Shown piece by piece: positions 1-8,780 of a stretch of DNA of 64,000 nucleotides. The stretch covers positions 310,001-374,000 of the forward strand of contig NZ_LS483440.1 in assembly GCF_900476045.1 (NCBI RefSeq), written 5' to 3'. Each line of letters begins with the position of its first letter. Position 1 is the stretch's first letter. The notes beneath the pieces were generated by a model. The model had not been told where the DNA came from and did no database searches. It saw only the letters and a list, made by a program, of their open reading frames with translations. The position numbers and the translations under genes are program-made. Source of the DNA: Gemella morbillorum (GTDB lineage: Bacteria > Bacillota > Bacilli > Staphylococcales > Gemellaceae).

Positions 1-893
1 TTACAGCAAATAAAGCAGTAGCTGCGAAGTATTTGGACGAGTTTTTAACATTAGCAGAAGAAAATAATGTGAAATTTATTTTTGAAGCAAGTGTTGGTGG
101 TGGTATTCCATGGTTAGTTAATCTAGAAAGAACACGTCGTGTTGATTTAATCAAACGTGTTTATGGAATTTTTAACGGAACTAGCAATTACATTTTAGAT
201 AATATGTATAGAAATAATGCAGAATTTGCTTCTACACTAAAAACTGCGCAAGAGTTAGGTTACGCAGAAGCTGATCCAAGTGCTGATATTGATGGTGGGG
301 ATGTTGTTAACAAAATAATTTTAAGCAACGCTTTGGCTTTTGATATCCATATAGATAATAATTTTCCAACATATTCTATGAGAAATATTGTGAAAAGTGA
401 CATAGATTACTTGAAAAAATATGATTATGCGGTTAAGTATATCGGTGAGACTAATGTAGAAGATAATAAATATGAAACTTCTGTTATGCTATCTATTTTC
501 GGTAAAGATTCTCAAGAAGCAGCTGTGCCACTTAATAATAATATTATAACGTTAGATGGTTCATTTATTGGTGAATTGAAGTTCTTTGGACAAGGTGCCG
601 GCAAACTTCCAACTGGTAATGCGATTGTACAAGATATAGTAGATATTTATTTAGATGTGCCAAGAAAAGATATGGTTATAAAAAATGAATTAAGTTATTC
701 AGACGAACTTACTAAGAAAAAATATTTGATTAGAACGGAAGAAAAGCTTAATAGTGAATTAATAGAAAAAGAAGAACAATATGAAGGAAGCTTATATATA
801 GAAACTAAAGAAATTACATTAAAACAGCTTAAATCTTTAGTAGCAGAAGTAGAAGCTAAAGATGAGAAATATTTAGTAGCAAAATTCCATTAA
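1..893 (+). CDS. hom: homoserine dehydrogenase, 5'-truncated by window edge
   Basis: Reduces aspartate semialdehyde to homoserine in the threonine/methionine branch of the aspartate pathway. The reading frame is already open at base 3 and reads TANKAVAAKY before the first possible internal start (a TTG at 33), so the N-terminal Rossmann domain lies outside the window and 33 is not the true start. Family motifs seen: ASVGGGIP, GIFNGTSNYIL and a DPSADIDGGD stretch of the catalytic domain. About 65 residues follow the catalytic domain, too short for me to call a full ACT domain with confidence. Aspartokinase follows 64 nt downstream on the same strand, so the two probably form one aspartate-pathway transcript. 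Confidence 0.93.
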   Translation, partial: TANKAVAAKYLDEFLTLAEENNVKFIFEASVGGGIPWLVNLERTRRVDLIKRVYGIFNGTSNYILDNMYRNNAEFASTLKTAQELGYAEADPSADIDGGDVVNKIILSNALAFDIHIDNNFPTYSMRNIVKSDIDYLKKYDYAVKYIGETNVEDNKYETSVMLSIFGKDSQEAAVPLNNNIITLDGSFIGELKFFGQGAGKLPTGNAIVQDIVDIYLDVPRKDMVIKNELSYSDELTKKKYLIRTEEKLNSELIEKEEQYEGSLYIETKEITLKQLKSLVAEVEAKDEKYLVAKFH

Positions 894-957
894 TAAAGAT
901 AGTTTATGGGGAATATGCAAAATATGCAAGAAATTGTAACTTTGAAGAGGAGATAAG

Positions 958-2265
958 ATGGTAAAAGTAGCAAAATTTGGTGGTAGTTCAGTAGCTAGCG
1001 CTGAACAGTTTAAAAAGGTTAAAAATATAGTAGGATTAGATGATACACGCCGTTTTGTAGTAGTAAGTGCGGTAGGAAAGGCATATAAAGAAGATAATAA
1101 AGTTACAGATTTATTATATCTTTGCTATGCACATACAAAATATAATATTAACTTCGACAATATTTTTAAAATGATTGAAGACAAGTTTATAGGTATTAAA
1201 GAAGAGCTAGGACTTAATTTTGATATAGAAGGAGAACTAGCGAAGTTAAAATCAGAAATTGGTAAAGGTATTGATGAAGAGTATTTGGTTAGCCGTGGAG
1301 AGTATTTGACAGGGCTTTTAATGGCTGAATACTTGGATTATCATTTTGTTGATGCAAAAGATTTAATTTTCTACAATTATCAAGGTGAGATTGATTTTCC
1401 AAAAACACAAGAGGCGTTTGATAAAATTGTTAGGGAGTACGACAGAGTTCTTATTCCAGGGTTTTATGGTAGTCTTCCAAATGGAGAAGTGAAGATAATG
1501 ACACGTGGTGGGGGAGATGTTAGTGGAGCTATTATAGCAAATATTGCCAATGCAAAAGTTTATGAAAACTGGACAGATGTTTCCGGTATTTTGATGGCAG
1601 ATCCTCGTATTATTTCTAATCCACATGAAATCAAGGTGATTAGTTATTCAGAACTTCGCGAATTATCATATATGGGAGCAAGCGTGCTACATGAAGAAGC
1701 AATTTTCCCGGTTCGTGATAAAGATATTCCTATCCAAATTAAAAATACAAATGCCCCTCATGTTGAAGGAACAATTATTAGTGATAACAAACAAATCGGA
1801 GATAAACAGATTGTTACGGGAATTGCAGGGAAAAAAGATTTTTCAATTATAACAATTAAAAAGCATCATATGGCTAATGAAGTGGGCTTAATCGCGAGAA
1901 CGTTGAAAATCTTTGAAGATTTTAATGTTAGTATTGAGCATATTCCAAGTGGAATAGATTCATTCTCGGTTGTAGTAGAGACTAGTAATATACGTCCGTT
2001 TATCTATGAGCTTGTTGCAAAAATAAAAAGTGTTATAAAACCTGATGAAATAAATGTTACCCATGATATTTCGTTAATTGCGACAGTAGGGGAAAATATG
2101 AAAAACTCTAAAGGATTATCTGGGCGTTTATTTAAAGCATTAGGAGAAGCGGGTGTAAATATCGCACTAATTTCACAAACTAATGATGAGATTAATATTA
2201 TTGTCGGCGTTCATAATAGTGACTATGAAAAAACAATAAATACTATATATCAAGAATTTAAATAA
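958..2265 (+). CDS. lysC: aspartate kinase
   Basis: Phosphorylates aspartate, the first step toward lysine, threonine and methionine. The 435-residue protein starts with the kinase motif KFGGSS (residues 6-11), has SRGEYLTG near residue 113 and the MTRGGGDVSGA nucleotide-binding stretch near 180. The C-terminal third (from about 285) contains two ACT-type regulatory segments, including NEVGLIARTLKIFEDFNVS and a GRLFKALGEAGVNIALIS segment, as in monofunctional allosteric aspartokinases. The ATG follows a GAAGAGGAGA ribosome binding site. It sits right after homoserine dehydrogenase, as in a threonine-type operon. Which amino acid inhibits it cannot be read from the sequence. A strong terminator follows. 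Confidence 0.95.
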   Translation: MVKVAKFGGSSVASAEQFKKVKNIVGLDDTRRFVVVSAVGKAYKEDNKVTDLLYLCYAHTKYNINFDNIFKMIEDKFIGIKEELGLNFDIEGELAKLKSEIGKGIDEEYLVSRGEYLTGLLMAEYLDYHFVDAKDLIFYNYQGEIDFPKTQEAFDKIVREYDRVLIPGFYGSLPNGEVKIMTRGGGDVSGAIIANIANAKVYENWTDVSGILMADPRIISNPHEIKVISYSELRELSYMGASVLHEEAIFPVRDKDIPIQIKNTNAPHVEGTIISDNKQIGDKQIVTGIAGKKDFSIITIKKHHMANEVGLIARTLKIFEDFNVSIEHIPSGIDSFSVVVETSNIRPFIYELVAKIKSVIKPDEINVTHDISLIATVGENMKNSKGLSGRLFKALGEAGVNIALISQTNDEINIIVGVHNSDYEKTINTIYQEFK

Positions 2266-2273
2266 AGTTTCAG

Positions 2274-2307
2274 ACTTCCTAACTAGATTTAGTTGGGAAG
2301 TTTTTTT
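2274..2307 (+). terminator. intrinsic terminator after aspartokinase
   Basis: ACTTCCTAACT and AGTTGGGAAG pair around a 6-nt loop and are followed by seven T. It closes the hom-lysC transcript. Confidence 0.85.
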
Positions 2308-2373
2308 AGAACATGATATAATGAAAAAGTAAAGATTATTAAGAACTCTATTAAATTTTGTGAGGAAGATTTT

Positions 2374-3009
2374 ATGAAAATATTACAAATACTTTGTCAT
2401 CCAGATTATGATAATAACAATAGAATAGCTAATTTATTAGCAAATCTTGGAGAAAAAGAACTTAGAAAAAATAATTTTATAGATATTGAAACTTTAAACT
2501 TATACAATCCAGAATGCTATATTCCTATAATGGATAAAAATATGTTTAATTATGATGGTAAGGAGCTAACTAAAGGCGAGCAACAGGACAAACTTCGTCA
2601 AAAAGAGTTACTTAAACAGTGGAAAAATGCGGAAGCTATTTTTATTTATATGCCGCTTCATAATTTTAATGTAGTGTCGAAATTTAAAGATTATATCGAT
2701 AATATTATGATAGTTAATGAAACTTTTAAATGCGAAGTAGAAACAATGTTAGGTCTAGATAATCCTGATAAGCAGGTTACGTTTATTTTAACTAGTGGAG
2801 GGGAATTTGATAGTCATATACAATATATCAATTTAGATTTTACAGTTCAATATGTTCGTGGAATACTGAGCCTTCTAGGTATTGAAAAAATGAAGTTGAT
2901 TCGTGTTCAAGGTCTGGACTTAGCGCATAATAACAAAGATGCAATAGTAGAGAAATCAAAAGAAGAACTAAAATCTTGGATAGCTGAATTTTCAAAGAAT
3001 AATAATTAG
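2374..3009 (+). CDS. azoR: FMN-dependent NADH-azoreductase (AzoR family)
   Basis: Flavodoxin-fold cytoplasmic NAD(P)H-dependent quinone/azo reductase. The 211-residue length is normal for AzoR. Seen: an N-terminal beta strand and phosphate-binding loop (MKILQILCHPDYDNNNRIA), the FMN-binding loop MPLHNFNVVSKFKDYIDNI near residue 95 (compare the MPMYNF motif of AzoR) and a TSGGEF loop near 145. It starts 108 nt after aspartokinase, behind that gene's terminator, so it probably has its own promoter. The next gene starts 25 nt downstream. The natural substrate is unknown; quinone protection is the usual suggestion for the family. Confidence 0.88.
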   Translation: MKILQILCHPDYDNNNRIANLLANLGEKELRKNNFIDIETLNLYNPECYIPIMDKNMFNYDGKELTKGEQQDKLRQKELLKQWKNAEAIFIYMPLHNFNVVSKFKDYIDNIMIVNETFKCEVETMLGLDNPDKQVTFILTSGGEFDSHIQYINLDFTVQYVRGILSLLGIEKMKLIRVQGLDLAHNNKDAIVEKSKEELKSWIAEFSKNNN

Positions 3010-3034
3010 ATTTAATTTGTAAGGAGGAATAATA

Positions 3035-3796
3035 GTGAACGGACAAATGTTTCAAATTGCAGGACTAGTTGCAGCAGCTAAGAGTGCACTGCAAAGTAAT
3101 AATCAAATTAAATATAATCCAGAAAAATATGTAAATAGAATTAGCTTTAAATTTTTAATTTTAGGAACAGAAGATTATATTGCATATAATTCATCGGAGT
3201 GGTTTGAAAAACTAAAAGAATTTGGTCTAGTGGACATAAAATTACTTTGTCCAATTTCTGTAAAAGATAGAAATATTTTAGGTTTTTCTAATACTACGCA
3301 GAGCTCAATTCTTTGCTTTTTTGAAAATGGGAAGGTAACGTATTTTATACCGAATTGGGAATTTGATAATAAACATCAACAATGGAATATTATGTATAAG
3401 GAGTACGAGTGGACTAATCCACCAGAAGGTAAACCCCGTTATGACGATAACAGTGATTCATTTAGAAAGGTGTTACTTCAGATTAAAGATTTAGCTGCAA
3501 AAATAGATTGTGAAAATTTTGCTAATATTTTTGAATTTGCAATACAAAGTTTGGATGGGAAAAATGAAGGAATAGATAAGGAGTATGGCTTGGAATTACC
3601 CCAAATCCCATCACAAAATCTAAAACTTTTTGAAGCTGCGAGTCGAGCAGATGTTTTTGGCGCTATGGGATCTTGGAATGACAGTCCACCATATATGGCT
3701 CAGAATAAAGGGCTAGAGGAAGAATATGATATTTTATCTGATGAACTATTAAAAAATATTCGCTTAGCAATTTTATATTCTATTAATGAATGGTAA
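3035..3796 (+). CDS. uncharacterised cytoplasmic protein
   Basis: I do not recognise this 253-residue protein. The GTG start at 3035 follows AAGGAGGAATAATA, a strong ribosome binding site, and the codon use matches the neighbours, so it is a real gene. There is no signal peptide or membrane span. Aromatic-rich stretches (for example NPPEGKPRYDD, GSWNDSPPYMAQNKGLEEEY) suggest a compact globular fold. It is 25 nt after azoR and 60 nt before another unknown gene on the same strand, so the three may be co-transcribed. Confidence 0.7.
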   Translation: MNGQMFQIAGLVAAAKSALQSNNQIKYNPEKYVNRISFKFLILGTEDYIAYNSSEWFEKLKEFGLVDIKLLCPISVKDRNILGFSNTTQSSILCFFENGKVTYFIPNWEFDNKHQQWNIMYKEYEWTNPPEGKPRYDDNSDSFRKVLLQIKDLAAKIDCENFANIFEFAIQSLDGKNEGIDKEYGLELPQIPSQNLKLFEAASRADVFGAMGSWNDSPPYMAQNKGLEEEYDILSDELLKNIRLAILYSINEW

Positions 3797-3856
3797 TTAT
3801 GTTTTGAAAATGTAATTAATTGTTAAATAGTCTAGTAGTTATGGAGGATAGATAAG

Positions 3857-4480
3857 ATGAATTTACTGGAGAATATTAGAGCAAATAAAGAATTAAATGA
3901 ACTTCTTATGAGAGAATGTAATATTTATTTTTACAAGGAAGAACAAGAGATTGAGTTTTCAGGTAATAATGAAGTGTATTCTCTTGGGTGTATGGCATTT
4001 GCTCAAGATGGGACTGGAAGCGAGTATGTTTTCCTTGAAGATGGCAGTATCGGCTTTATAAGTAGTGAGGGTGAAGTAGGAAGAGTAGCAGAGAGTTTGG
4101 AGGATTTATTAACTTTTTTAATACACGTAGGATGTATTTCTGATTTTAGTTGTAAATATATTTATAAAAAAGAACAGCTATTAGAAGTTTATTGCAATGG
4201 CTATCTTTCAGGAGTTCGTACGAGTTATAAAGATAAAAATGAGGATTGGGATAAAATCCGTGGAGATATTGCAAATAAATTAGGACTTTCTTTTGAGCCA
4301 GATAAGTTGAGTAGGTTAGCAATGGCGTTTTATAAATCTGCAAGTAGAGAACCAATTTTTTCTTGCAAATATGCAGATGACGAGGATGAATATATTTGTG
4401 ATTCTGTACTTTCAGATATGGTAGGTATATGGGAATTGCAGCTTTTAGGTATGAGTAAAGAAGAGTTTGAGCATTTTTAA
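3857..4480 (+). CDS. uncharacterised protein with a SUKH-like look
   Basis: 207 residues, acidic, with no signal or membrane segment. The stretch AFAQDGTGSEYVFLEDGSIGFISSEG followed by ESLEDLLTFLI resembles the core of SMI1/KNR4 (SUKH) family proteins, many of which are immunity proteins; this is a by-eye similarity only. The start follows ATGGAGGATAGATAAG. The gene ends in a strong bidirectional terminator shared with the convergent yigZ-type gene. Confidence 0.65.
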   Translation: MNLLENIRANKELNELLMRECNIYFYKEEQEIEFSGNNEVYSLGCMAFAQDGTGSEYVFLEDGSIGFISSEGEVGRVAESLEDLLTFLIHVGCISDFSCKYIYKKEQLLEVYCNGYLSGVRTSYKDKNEDWDKIRGDIANKLGLSFEPDKLSRLAMAFYKSASREPIFSCKYADDEDEYICDSVLSDMVGIWELQLLGMSKEEFEHF

Positions 4481-4510
4481 AACATAAGAATATAATATTA
4501 TAAATAAAAT

Positions 4511-4552
4511 AAAAAACATTCTTTCTTTATAAAAGGAGAAAGAGTGTTTTTT
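4511..4552. terminator. bidirectional terminator between convergent genes
   Basis: AAAAAACATTCTTTCT pairs with AGAAAGAGTGTTTTTT with one G-U pair. A and T runs flank both sides, so it can end transcripts from both strands. Confidence 0.85.
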
Positions 4553-4554
4553 GC

Positions 4555-5190
4555 TTAGTCTTTTATGTCAAACTCGAGTTGTTTTTCATGTGTTGATAGT
4601 ATCTTAAATTGTCCGTTAGTCAGATTTGCAATCCAACTTTGGAAAGAGTCATAGTCTTCTTCCATAACGTAAATAGTATAAATTATTTTGTCGGTATATT
4701 CTAAATTATTTACGATGAAATTTGTTTTTTCTATTTCATACTCTATTTTTCCGTTAAGGCTATAGTCTAATTCCAATCTTATTTCAAGAGCGTCCTTGCG
4801 TTCGACTAAGGTTGCATTTTTTAAGGCGTTGATTACTCCGCCACCGTAGGCACGAACTAATCCTCCTGTTCCAAGCTTAGTACCACCAAAATATCTAATA
4901 ACAGTTGCACAAACATTTTTTATTTCATTTTTAACAAGAACATCAAGCATGGGAGCTCCTGCAGTTCCACTAGGTTCGCCGTCGTCATTAGCACGTGTTA
5001 TTTCGTTATTGTCACCAACAACATAACAAGAGCAAACATGAGTAGCGTCATAATGTTTCTTTTTCATTTTTTGTATAAATTCTCTAGCTTCTTCTTCACT
5101 AGTTACTCTGACAAGATGTGTTATAAAAGTAGATTTCTTTTCAACAAATTCATCATAACTATTTTCTTTTATAGTGATAAATTTTTTCAT
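4555..5190 (-). CDS. YigZ/IMPACT family protein
   Basis: 211-residue member of the UPF0029/IMPACT N-terminal family (YigZ, YvyE), found in most bacteria; its precise function is unsettled, with ribosome- or tRNA-related roles proposed. Seen: KKSTFITHLVRVTSEEEAREFI near the N-terminus, DATHVCSCYVVG, the family core NDDGEPSGTAGAPML, and VCATVIRYFGGTKLGTGGLVRAYGG. I chose the start MKKFITIKENSY at 5190 because AAGGAGG lies seven bases before it; the frame is open a further 21 codons upstream but has no binding site there. It is monocistronic. Confidence 0.9.
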   Translation of the reverse strand: MKKFITIKENSYDEFVEKKSTFITHLVRVTSEEEAREFIQKMKKKHYDATHVCSCYVVGDNNEITRANDDGEPSGTAGAPMLDVLVKNEIKNVCATVIRYFGGTKLGTGGLVRAYGGGVINALKNATLVERKDALEIRLELDYSLNGKIEYEIEKTNFIVNNLEYTDKIIYTIYVMEEDYDSFQSWIANLTNGQFKILSTHEKQLEFDIKD

Positions 5191-5264
5191 TATAAAACCT
5201 CCTTGGATTTTATTTTCAGTTATAATTATTATATATGATTTATAAAAAGTCAATAAATTATTAA

Positions 5265-5294
5265 AACTCAGAGAAAAGTTTATTTCTCTGAGTT
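5265..5294 (-). terminator. terminator after the LCP-family gene
   Basis: AACTCAGAGAAA and TTTCTCTGAGTT form a 12-bp stem with a 6-nt loop directly downstream of the minus-strand LCP gene, followed on that strand by TTTTAATAATTT. Confidence 0.8.
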
Positions 5295-5302
5295 AAGTTA
5301 TA

Positions 5303-6592
5303 TTATTGTTGTTTGTTATTTGAAGAATTATCCGTTGGACGATTTTCATTACTTACTGTAATGTCATTTTTCAAATCTTCTTTTGTTAACTGTTCAGGTA
5401 AGTTAACTAATAAGTCTGCAGGGTCCATGGCAGCGAGATTAACAGCTGGGAATCTTGTTGCAGGTAGAAGATTATTTATTCTATATGTTTTCAATCCTAT
5501 ATTAATATGTCCTTGATAGTAAATATTAAGTAAATCTGTCGCCTTAGGTAAGTCTAAGTCTAGGTTACTTCTTAATGCAGAAGATACATACAGAAGTGAT
5601 AATGGTTTAGGGTAGTAGTAGTAAACACCACCGTACATAACATCATATCCATTAATTCGATGTGATACTATTTCAATATCATCGTTAATAAACATTTTTA
5701 TTGCAGTAGAGATTTGTGTAGTAGTAAGATTATGCTCTACATTATCTCCAGCAATATTTATAACATCATTGATTTTTGATAAGGCGTTTAAACTTTTAGC
5801 TTTATCGATAAGAGCATGAATAACTTGTAGTTGACGTTGACCACGTTCTATATCGCTATCATAATATCTACTACGAGCAAAGGCTAAAGCTTGCTCCCCA
5901 TTTAATGTATGCCAACCTTTAGTAAGTTTTACAGTATGCATCTCACCGTTGGCATTTTGTTCATTCATATCAAAAGGAACATAAAGGTCAATACCACCAA
6001 AAGCATCAACAGTTTTTTCAAATGCTTTAAAGTTTATTAATACATAGAAGTTAATCGGCGTATTAAGTAGATTTTCTACAGCATTAACAGTACCTTTTAC
6101 GTCATTATAAGAATGAGCGTGGGTAATCTTATCGTAGAAATAAGCATTATTTTTGTTATCATCAGCTTTTTCACGCATAAGTGTAAGTGAATCACGAGGG
6201 ATACTAACCATATCCATACGTTTTTTTTCTTTATTTACTGTTGCAAGAATAATCGAGTCTGTTCGGCTATCTTGACGTGTTTGCCCTTCGGCTTTACGTT
6301 GATCATTTTCGTCAATTCCCAGAATTAAGATAGAGAATTTTTTGAAATTAGGATCTACTTCTTTAAGGAAATCAGTTTCTTTGTATCCTTTTTTAGCAGA
6401 AGATGAAAAATTATATATTGTATATCCTGCAAAAGCAACAGTCCCAAAAAGCACAAGACTTAAAATTGATAGCAGAATAGTTTTAAATTTACTTCTATTT
6501 TTTTTATTATTGTTGTTATTTCGTTGAGAGCGACCGCTATGAGGATGTCTAGAGCGGCTTACTCTGTTTCTTCTTGACATTTTTTCGTCCAT
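5303..6592 (-). CDS. LytR-CpsA-Psr (LCP) family cell-wall polymer ligase
   Basis: LCP proteins transfer teichoic acids or capsular polymers from lipid carriers to peptidoglycan outside the membrane. The 429-residue protein has a very basic, Asn- and Arg-rich cytoplasmic N-terminus (residues 1-35), one membrane span around 37-62 (TILLSILSLVLFGTVAFAGY) and an extracellular LCP domain. LCP hallmarks: DSIILATVNKEKKRMDMVSIPRDS, a FGGIDLYV segment, and AFARSRYYDSDIERGQRQLQV with the conserved arginines. The C-terminus is hydrophilic (NENRPTDNSSNNKQQ). A GAGG precedes the chosen start by 11 nt; a second ATG four codons on is possible. Confidence 0.93.
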   Translation of the reverse strand: MDEKMSRRNRVSRSRHPHSGRSQRNNNNNKKNRSKFKTILLSILSLVLFGTVAFAGYTIYNFSSSAKKGYKETDFLKEVDPNFKKFSILILGIDENDQRKAEGQTRQDSRTDSIILATVNKEKKRMDMVSIPRDSLTLMREKADDNKNNAYFYDKITHAHSYNDVKGTVNAVENLLNTPINFYVLINFKAFEKTVDAFGGIDLYVPFDMNEQNANGEMHTVKLTKGWHTLNGEQALAFARSRYYDSDIERGQRQLQVIHALIDKAKSLNALSKINDVINIAGDNVEHNLTTTQISTAIKMFINDDIEIVSHRINGYDVMYGGVYYYYPKPLSLLYVSSALRSNLDLDLPKATDLLNIYYQGHINIGLKTYRINNLLPATRFPAVNLAAMDPADLLVNLPEQLTKEDLKNDITVSNENRPTDNSSNNKQQ

Positions 6593-6784
6593 AATATTTT
6601 AAACCTCGTTTGTAAAAACATTTAACTTTTCCATTATACTATATATTTTTCTTTTATGCTAGAAAAAACATTAATAATAAAATGAAATTTAATGGAAATT
6701 AGAGGAGAATAAAGAAAAATTTTTGAAATTTTCATACATATATATTAAAATATAATTAATAGCTTTTAAAAATAGGAGTATATT

Positions 6785-7645
6785 ATGCCAGAATTGCCAG
6801 AGGTTGAAAATATAAAATTAGGGCTTGTAGACCAAGTTTTAAACAAAAAAATAGTAGGAATAAGTTACTCAGAAATAGTAAAATTAGGCCATAGTCAAAA
6901 TAAAATGACTATAATAAAGCAAGACTTAGACTATTTTGCTAATAATGTTATAAATAAGAATATAGAAGGATTAACTCGTAGAGGAAAATATCTATATTTT
7001 ACGTTAAGTAATGGTTATATCATTGCGCATTTTGGTATGACTGGAGCATTTTTTGTTGTAAAAGATATTGCAGAAATCACGAATAAAAATTACTATAATC
7101 ATCGTCATATTATTTTTGAGTTAGATACTAAAGAAAAGTTGGTTTACAGTGATATACGCCGTTTTGGAGAATTGCGATATACAGATGAAATAAATCTGTT
7201 TAAACCGTTTATTGATTTAGCACCGGAACCTTTCTCGCAGACTGCAAAGAGTTATTTCTTAGAAAAATTAGAGTTACCTAAGTATAAAAATCAACCTATA
7301 AAGGCATTGTTACTAGAAGGAAATGTATTTTGCGGTTGTGGCAATATTTATGATTGTGAAGTTTTATATCGTCAAAAGATTCATCCGCTAACTAAGGCTT
7401 CTGAGCTTACGAAAAAACAAAAAGAAAACCTTTTTGATGAACTGGTAAATATATTAACTTTTGCGATAGAGCAAGGAGGCTCTACTATTTCAGACTTTGT
7501 TCATTCTGATGGCGGTGAAGGAAATATGCAAAACTTTCATCAAATCTATGGTAAAAAAACTTGTCCTTTAGGGCACAAGACGGATAACGTTGTTATAAAA
7601 ACACGTGCTAGTCATTTTTGTCCGATTTGTCAAAAGAAAAAATAA
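6785..7645 (+). CDS. mutM: formamidopyrimidine-DNA glycosylase
   Basis: Base-excision repair enzyme that removes 8-oxoguanine and cleaves the abasic site through its N-terminal proline. The protein begins MPELPEVE, with catalytic Pro2 and Glu3 of the mature form. The helix-two-turn-helix region reads GCGNIYDCEVLYRQKIHPL, where most relatives have GIGNIYxDE. The C-terminal zinc finger is atypical: C260, then H264, then C279 and C282; the second cysteine of the usual CxxC pair is missing and a histidine sits next to that position. R274, matching the finger arginine that inserts at the lesion, is present. Length (286) is normal. The YitT-type gene follows after 18 nt. Confidence 0.93.
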   Translation: MPELPEVENIKLGLVDQVLNKKIVGISYSEIVKLGHSQNKMTIIKQDLDYFANNVINKNIEGLTRRGKYLYFTLSNGYIIAHFGMTGAFFVVKDIAEITNKNYYNHRHIIFELDTKEKLVYSDIRRFGELRYTDEINLFKPFIDLAPEPFSQTAKSYFLEKLELPKYKNQPIKALLLEGNVFCGCGNIYDCEVLYRQKIHPLTKASELTKKQKENLFDELVNILTFAIEQGGSTISDFVHSDGGEGNMQNFHQIYGKKTCPLGHKTDNVVIKTRASHFCPICQKKK

Positions 7646-7663
7646 GATAAGAAGGGGGATTGT

Positions 7664-8512
7664 ATGGAAAATATAATTGAATTTTTGAAAAAGTATATAA
7701 GTATAATTATAGGATCGTTAATTTTTGCTGCGGGGTTAGAATTTTTCCTAATTCCAAACAATATTCTTGATGGTGGGGTAATCGGTATTTCTATTATAGC
7801 TCGCCATTATTTAGGATTACCATTAGGGATATTTATCTTTATTCTAAATATTCCATTTTTATATTTAGGATATAAGCAAATAGGTAGGGGATTTGCTGTT
7901 GCTTCTATATTCGGTATTTCTGTATTATCTCTTGCTACAGTATGGCTTCATGATAGTACACCACTTGTAACTGATCCGTTTTTAGCGTGTATTTTCGGTG
8001 GGATTATTTTAGGAGTTGGAGTAGGTCTTGTTATAAGAAATGGTGGAACACTTGATGGAAGTGAAGCTTTTTCTATTTATGCAACGAAAAAACTACCAAT
8101 CTCAGTAGGTGAGATGGTTCTTGGGATAAATGTTGTAATTTTTATTGTATCTGGGTTTGTTTTCACATGGGAAGCAGCGCTTTATTCTATGATAAGTTAT
8201 TTTATCGCTTCTAAAGTAATGGATATTGTTATCGAAGGACTTAATGACTCTAAATCTGTAATGATTATTTCAAGTAATTACCAAGTAATAAGTCAAGAAA
8301 TTCAAGATAGGTTAGGAAGAGGGGTAACACTTCTTCATGGAGAAGGGGGATATTCAGGACATGAAACTAAAATAATTTTCTGTGTTATTACGCGTATAGA
8401 AGAATCAAAATTAAAGAAAATTGTATTCAAAAATGATAGAAGTGCTTTTCTATCAATTGGAACAGTTAGTGAAGTAAGTGGTGGAAACTTTAAGAAAAAA
8501 GATATTCACTAG
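7664..8512 (+). CDS. YitT family membrane protein (DUF161 + DUF2179)
   Basis: 282-residue integral membrane protein of the YitT/YpjP/YvjA family. The N-terminal ~190 residues hold several hydrophobic spans with the family motif EFFLIPNNILDGGVIGIS near residue 28 and a GGTLDGSEAFSIYATKK loop near 128. The C-terminal soluble domain (about 195-282) is DUF2179, with GRGVTLLHGEGGYSGHET. The transported substrate, if any, is unknown. It follows mutM closely and ends in a terminator. A second YitT-type gene starts at 63745. Confidence 0.9.
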   Translation: MENIIEFLKKYISIIIGSLIFAAGLEFFLIPNNILDGGVIGISIIARHYLGLPLGIFIFILNIPFLYLGYKQIGRGFAVASIFGISVLSLATVWLHDSTPLVTDPFLACIFGGIILGVGVGLVIRNGGTLDGSEAFSIYATKKLPISVGEMVLGINVVIFIVSGFVFTWEAALYSMISYFIASKVMDIVIEGLNDSKSVMIISSNYQVISQEIQDRLGRGVTLLHGEGGYSGHETKIIFCVITRIEESKLKKIVFKNDRSAFLSIGTVSEVSGGNFKKKDIH

Positions 8513-8522
8513 AAAAAAATAT

Positions 8523-8553
8523 CCTCACAGAATTATTCTGCGAGGTCTTTTTT
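8523..8553 (+). terminator. terminator after the mutM-yitT pair
   Basis: CCTCACAGAA pairs with TTCTGCGAGG with one A-C mismatch across a short loop, followed by a run of T broken by one C. Confidence 0.75.
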
Positions 8554-8584
8554 TATGATATTACGATAATAAAGGGAATGACAA

Positions 8585-8716
8585 ATTATAGAAGAATTAA
8601 TAAAACTTAAAGATAAATTTGAGCTGAAAAACAAATTTGTGTGTGATGCACATCAATATAGACTTTACCAAGAAATCACCTACAATTTACTAGATTATTT
8701 AATACATTCGTGCTAG
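8585..8716 (+). other. 43-codon open frame without a normal start, possible gene remnant
   Basis: Between a terminator and the rnmV promoter there is a frame reading IIEELIKLKDKFELKNKFV and then a further protein-like stretch to a TAG. It has no ATG, GTG or TTG start; the only upstream ribosome-binding-like sequence (AAGGGAATG) would use ATT. I see it as a decayed remnant or chance; I do not recognise it. Confidence 0.2.
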
Positions 8717-8739
8717 TATAAGCAAAAATTTTTTAAATA

Positions 8740-8748
8740 TGTTATAAT
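8740..8748 (+). promoter_or_regulatory. extended -10 promoter of rnmV-rsmA-mazG
   Basis: TG-T-TATAAT is a good extended -10 element 33 nt before the rnmV start. No clear -35 is needed for this class. Confidence 0.6.
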
Positions 8749-8780
8749 AGACTGATGAATTTTTTTAAAAGGATACAAAA

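Noticed and set aside
33-893. Homoserine dehydrogenase starting at TTG 33
   Set aside because: The frame is open to the window edge and encodes conserved sequence (TANKAV) before 33; it is a truncated gene, not a short one.
6725-6765. TTCAT site before mutM as another member of the two-component box
   Set aside because: Only one TTCAT copy; the second repeat at 11 bp is missing.
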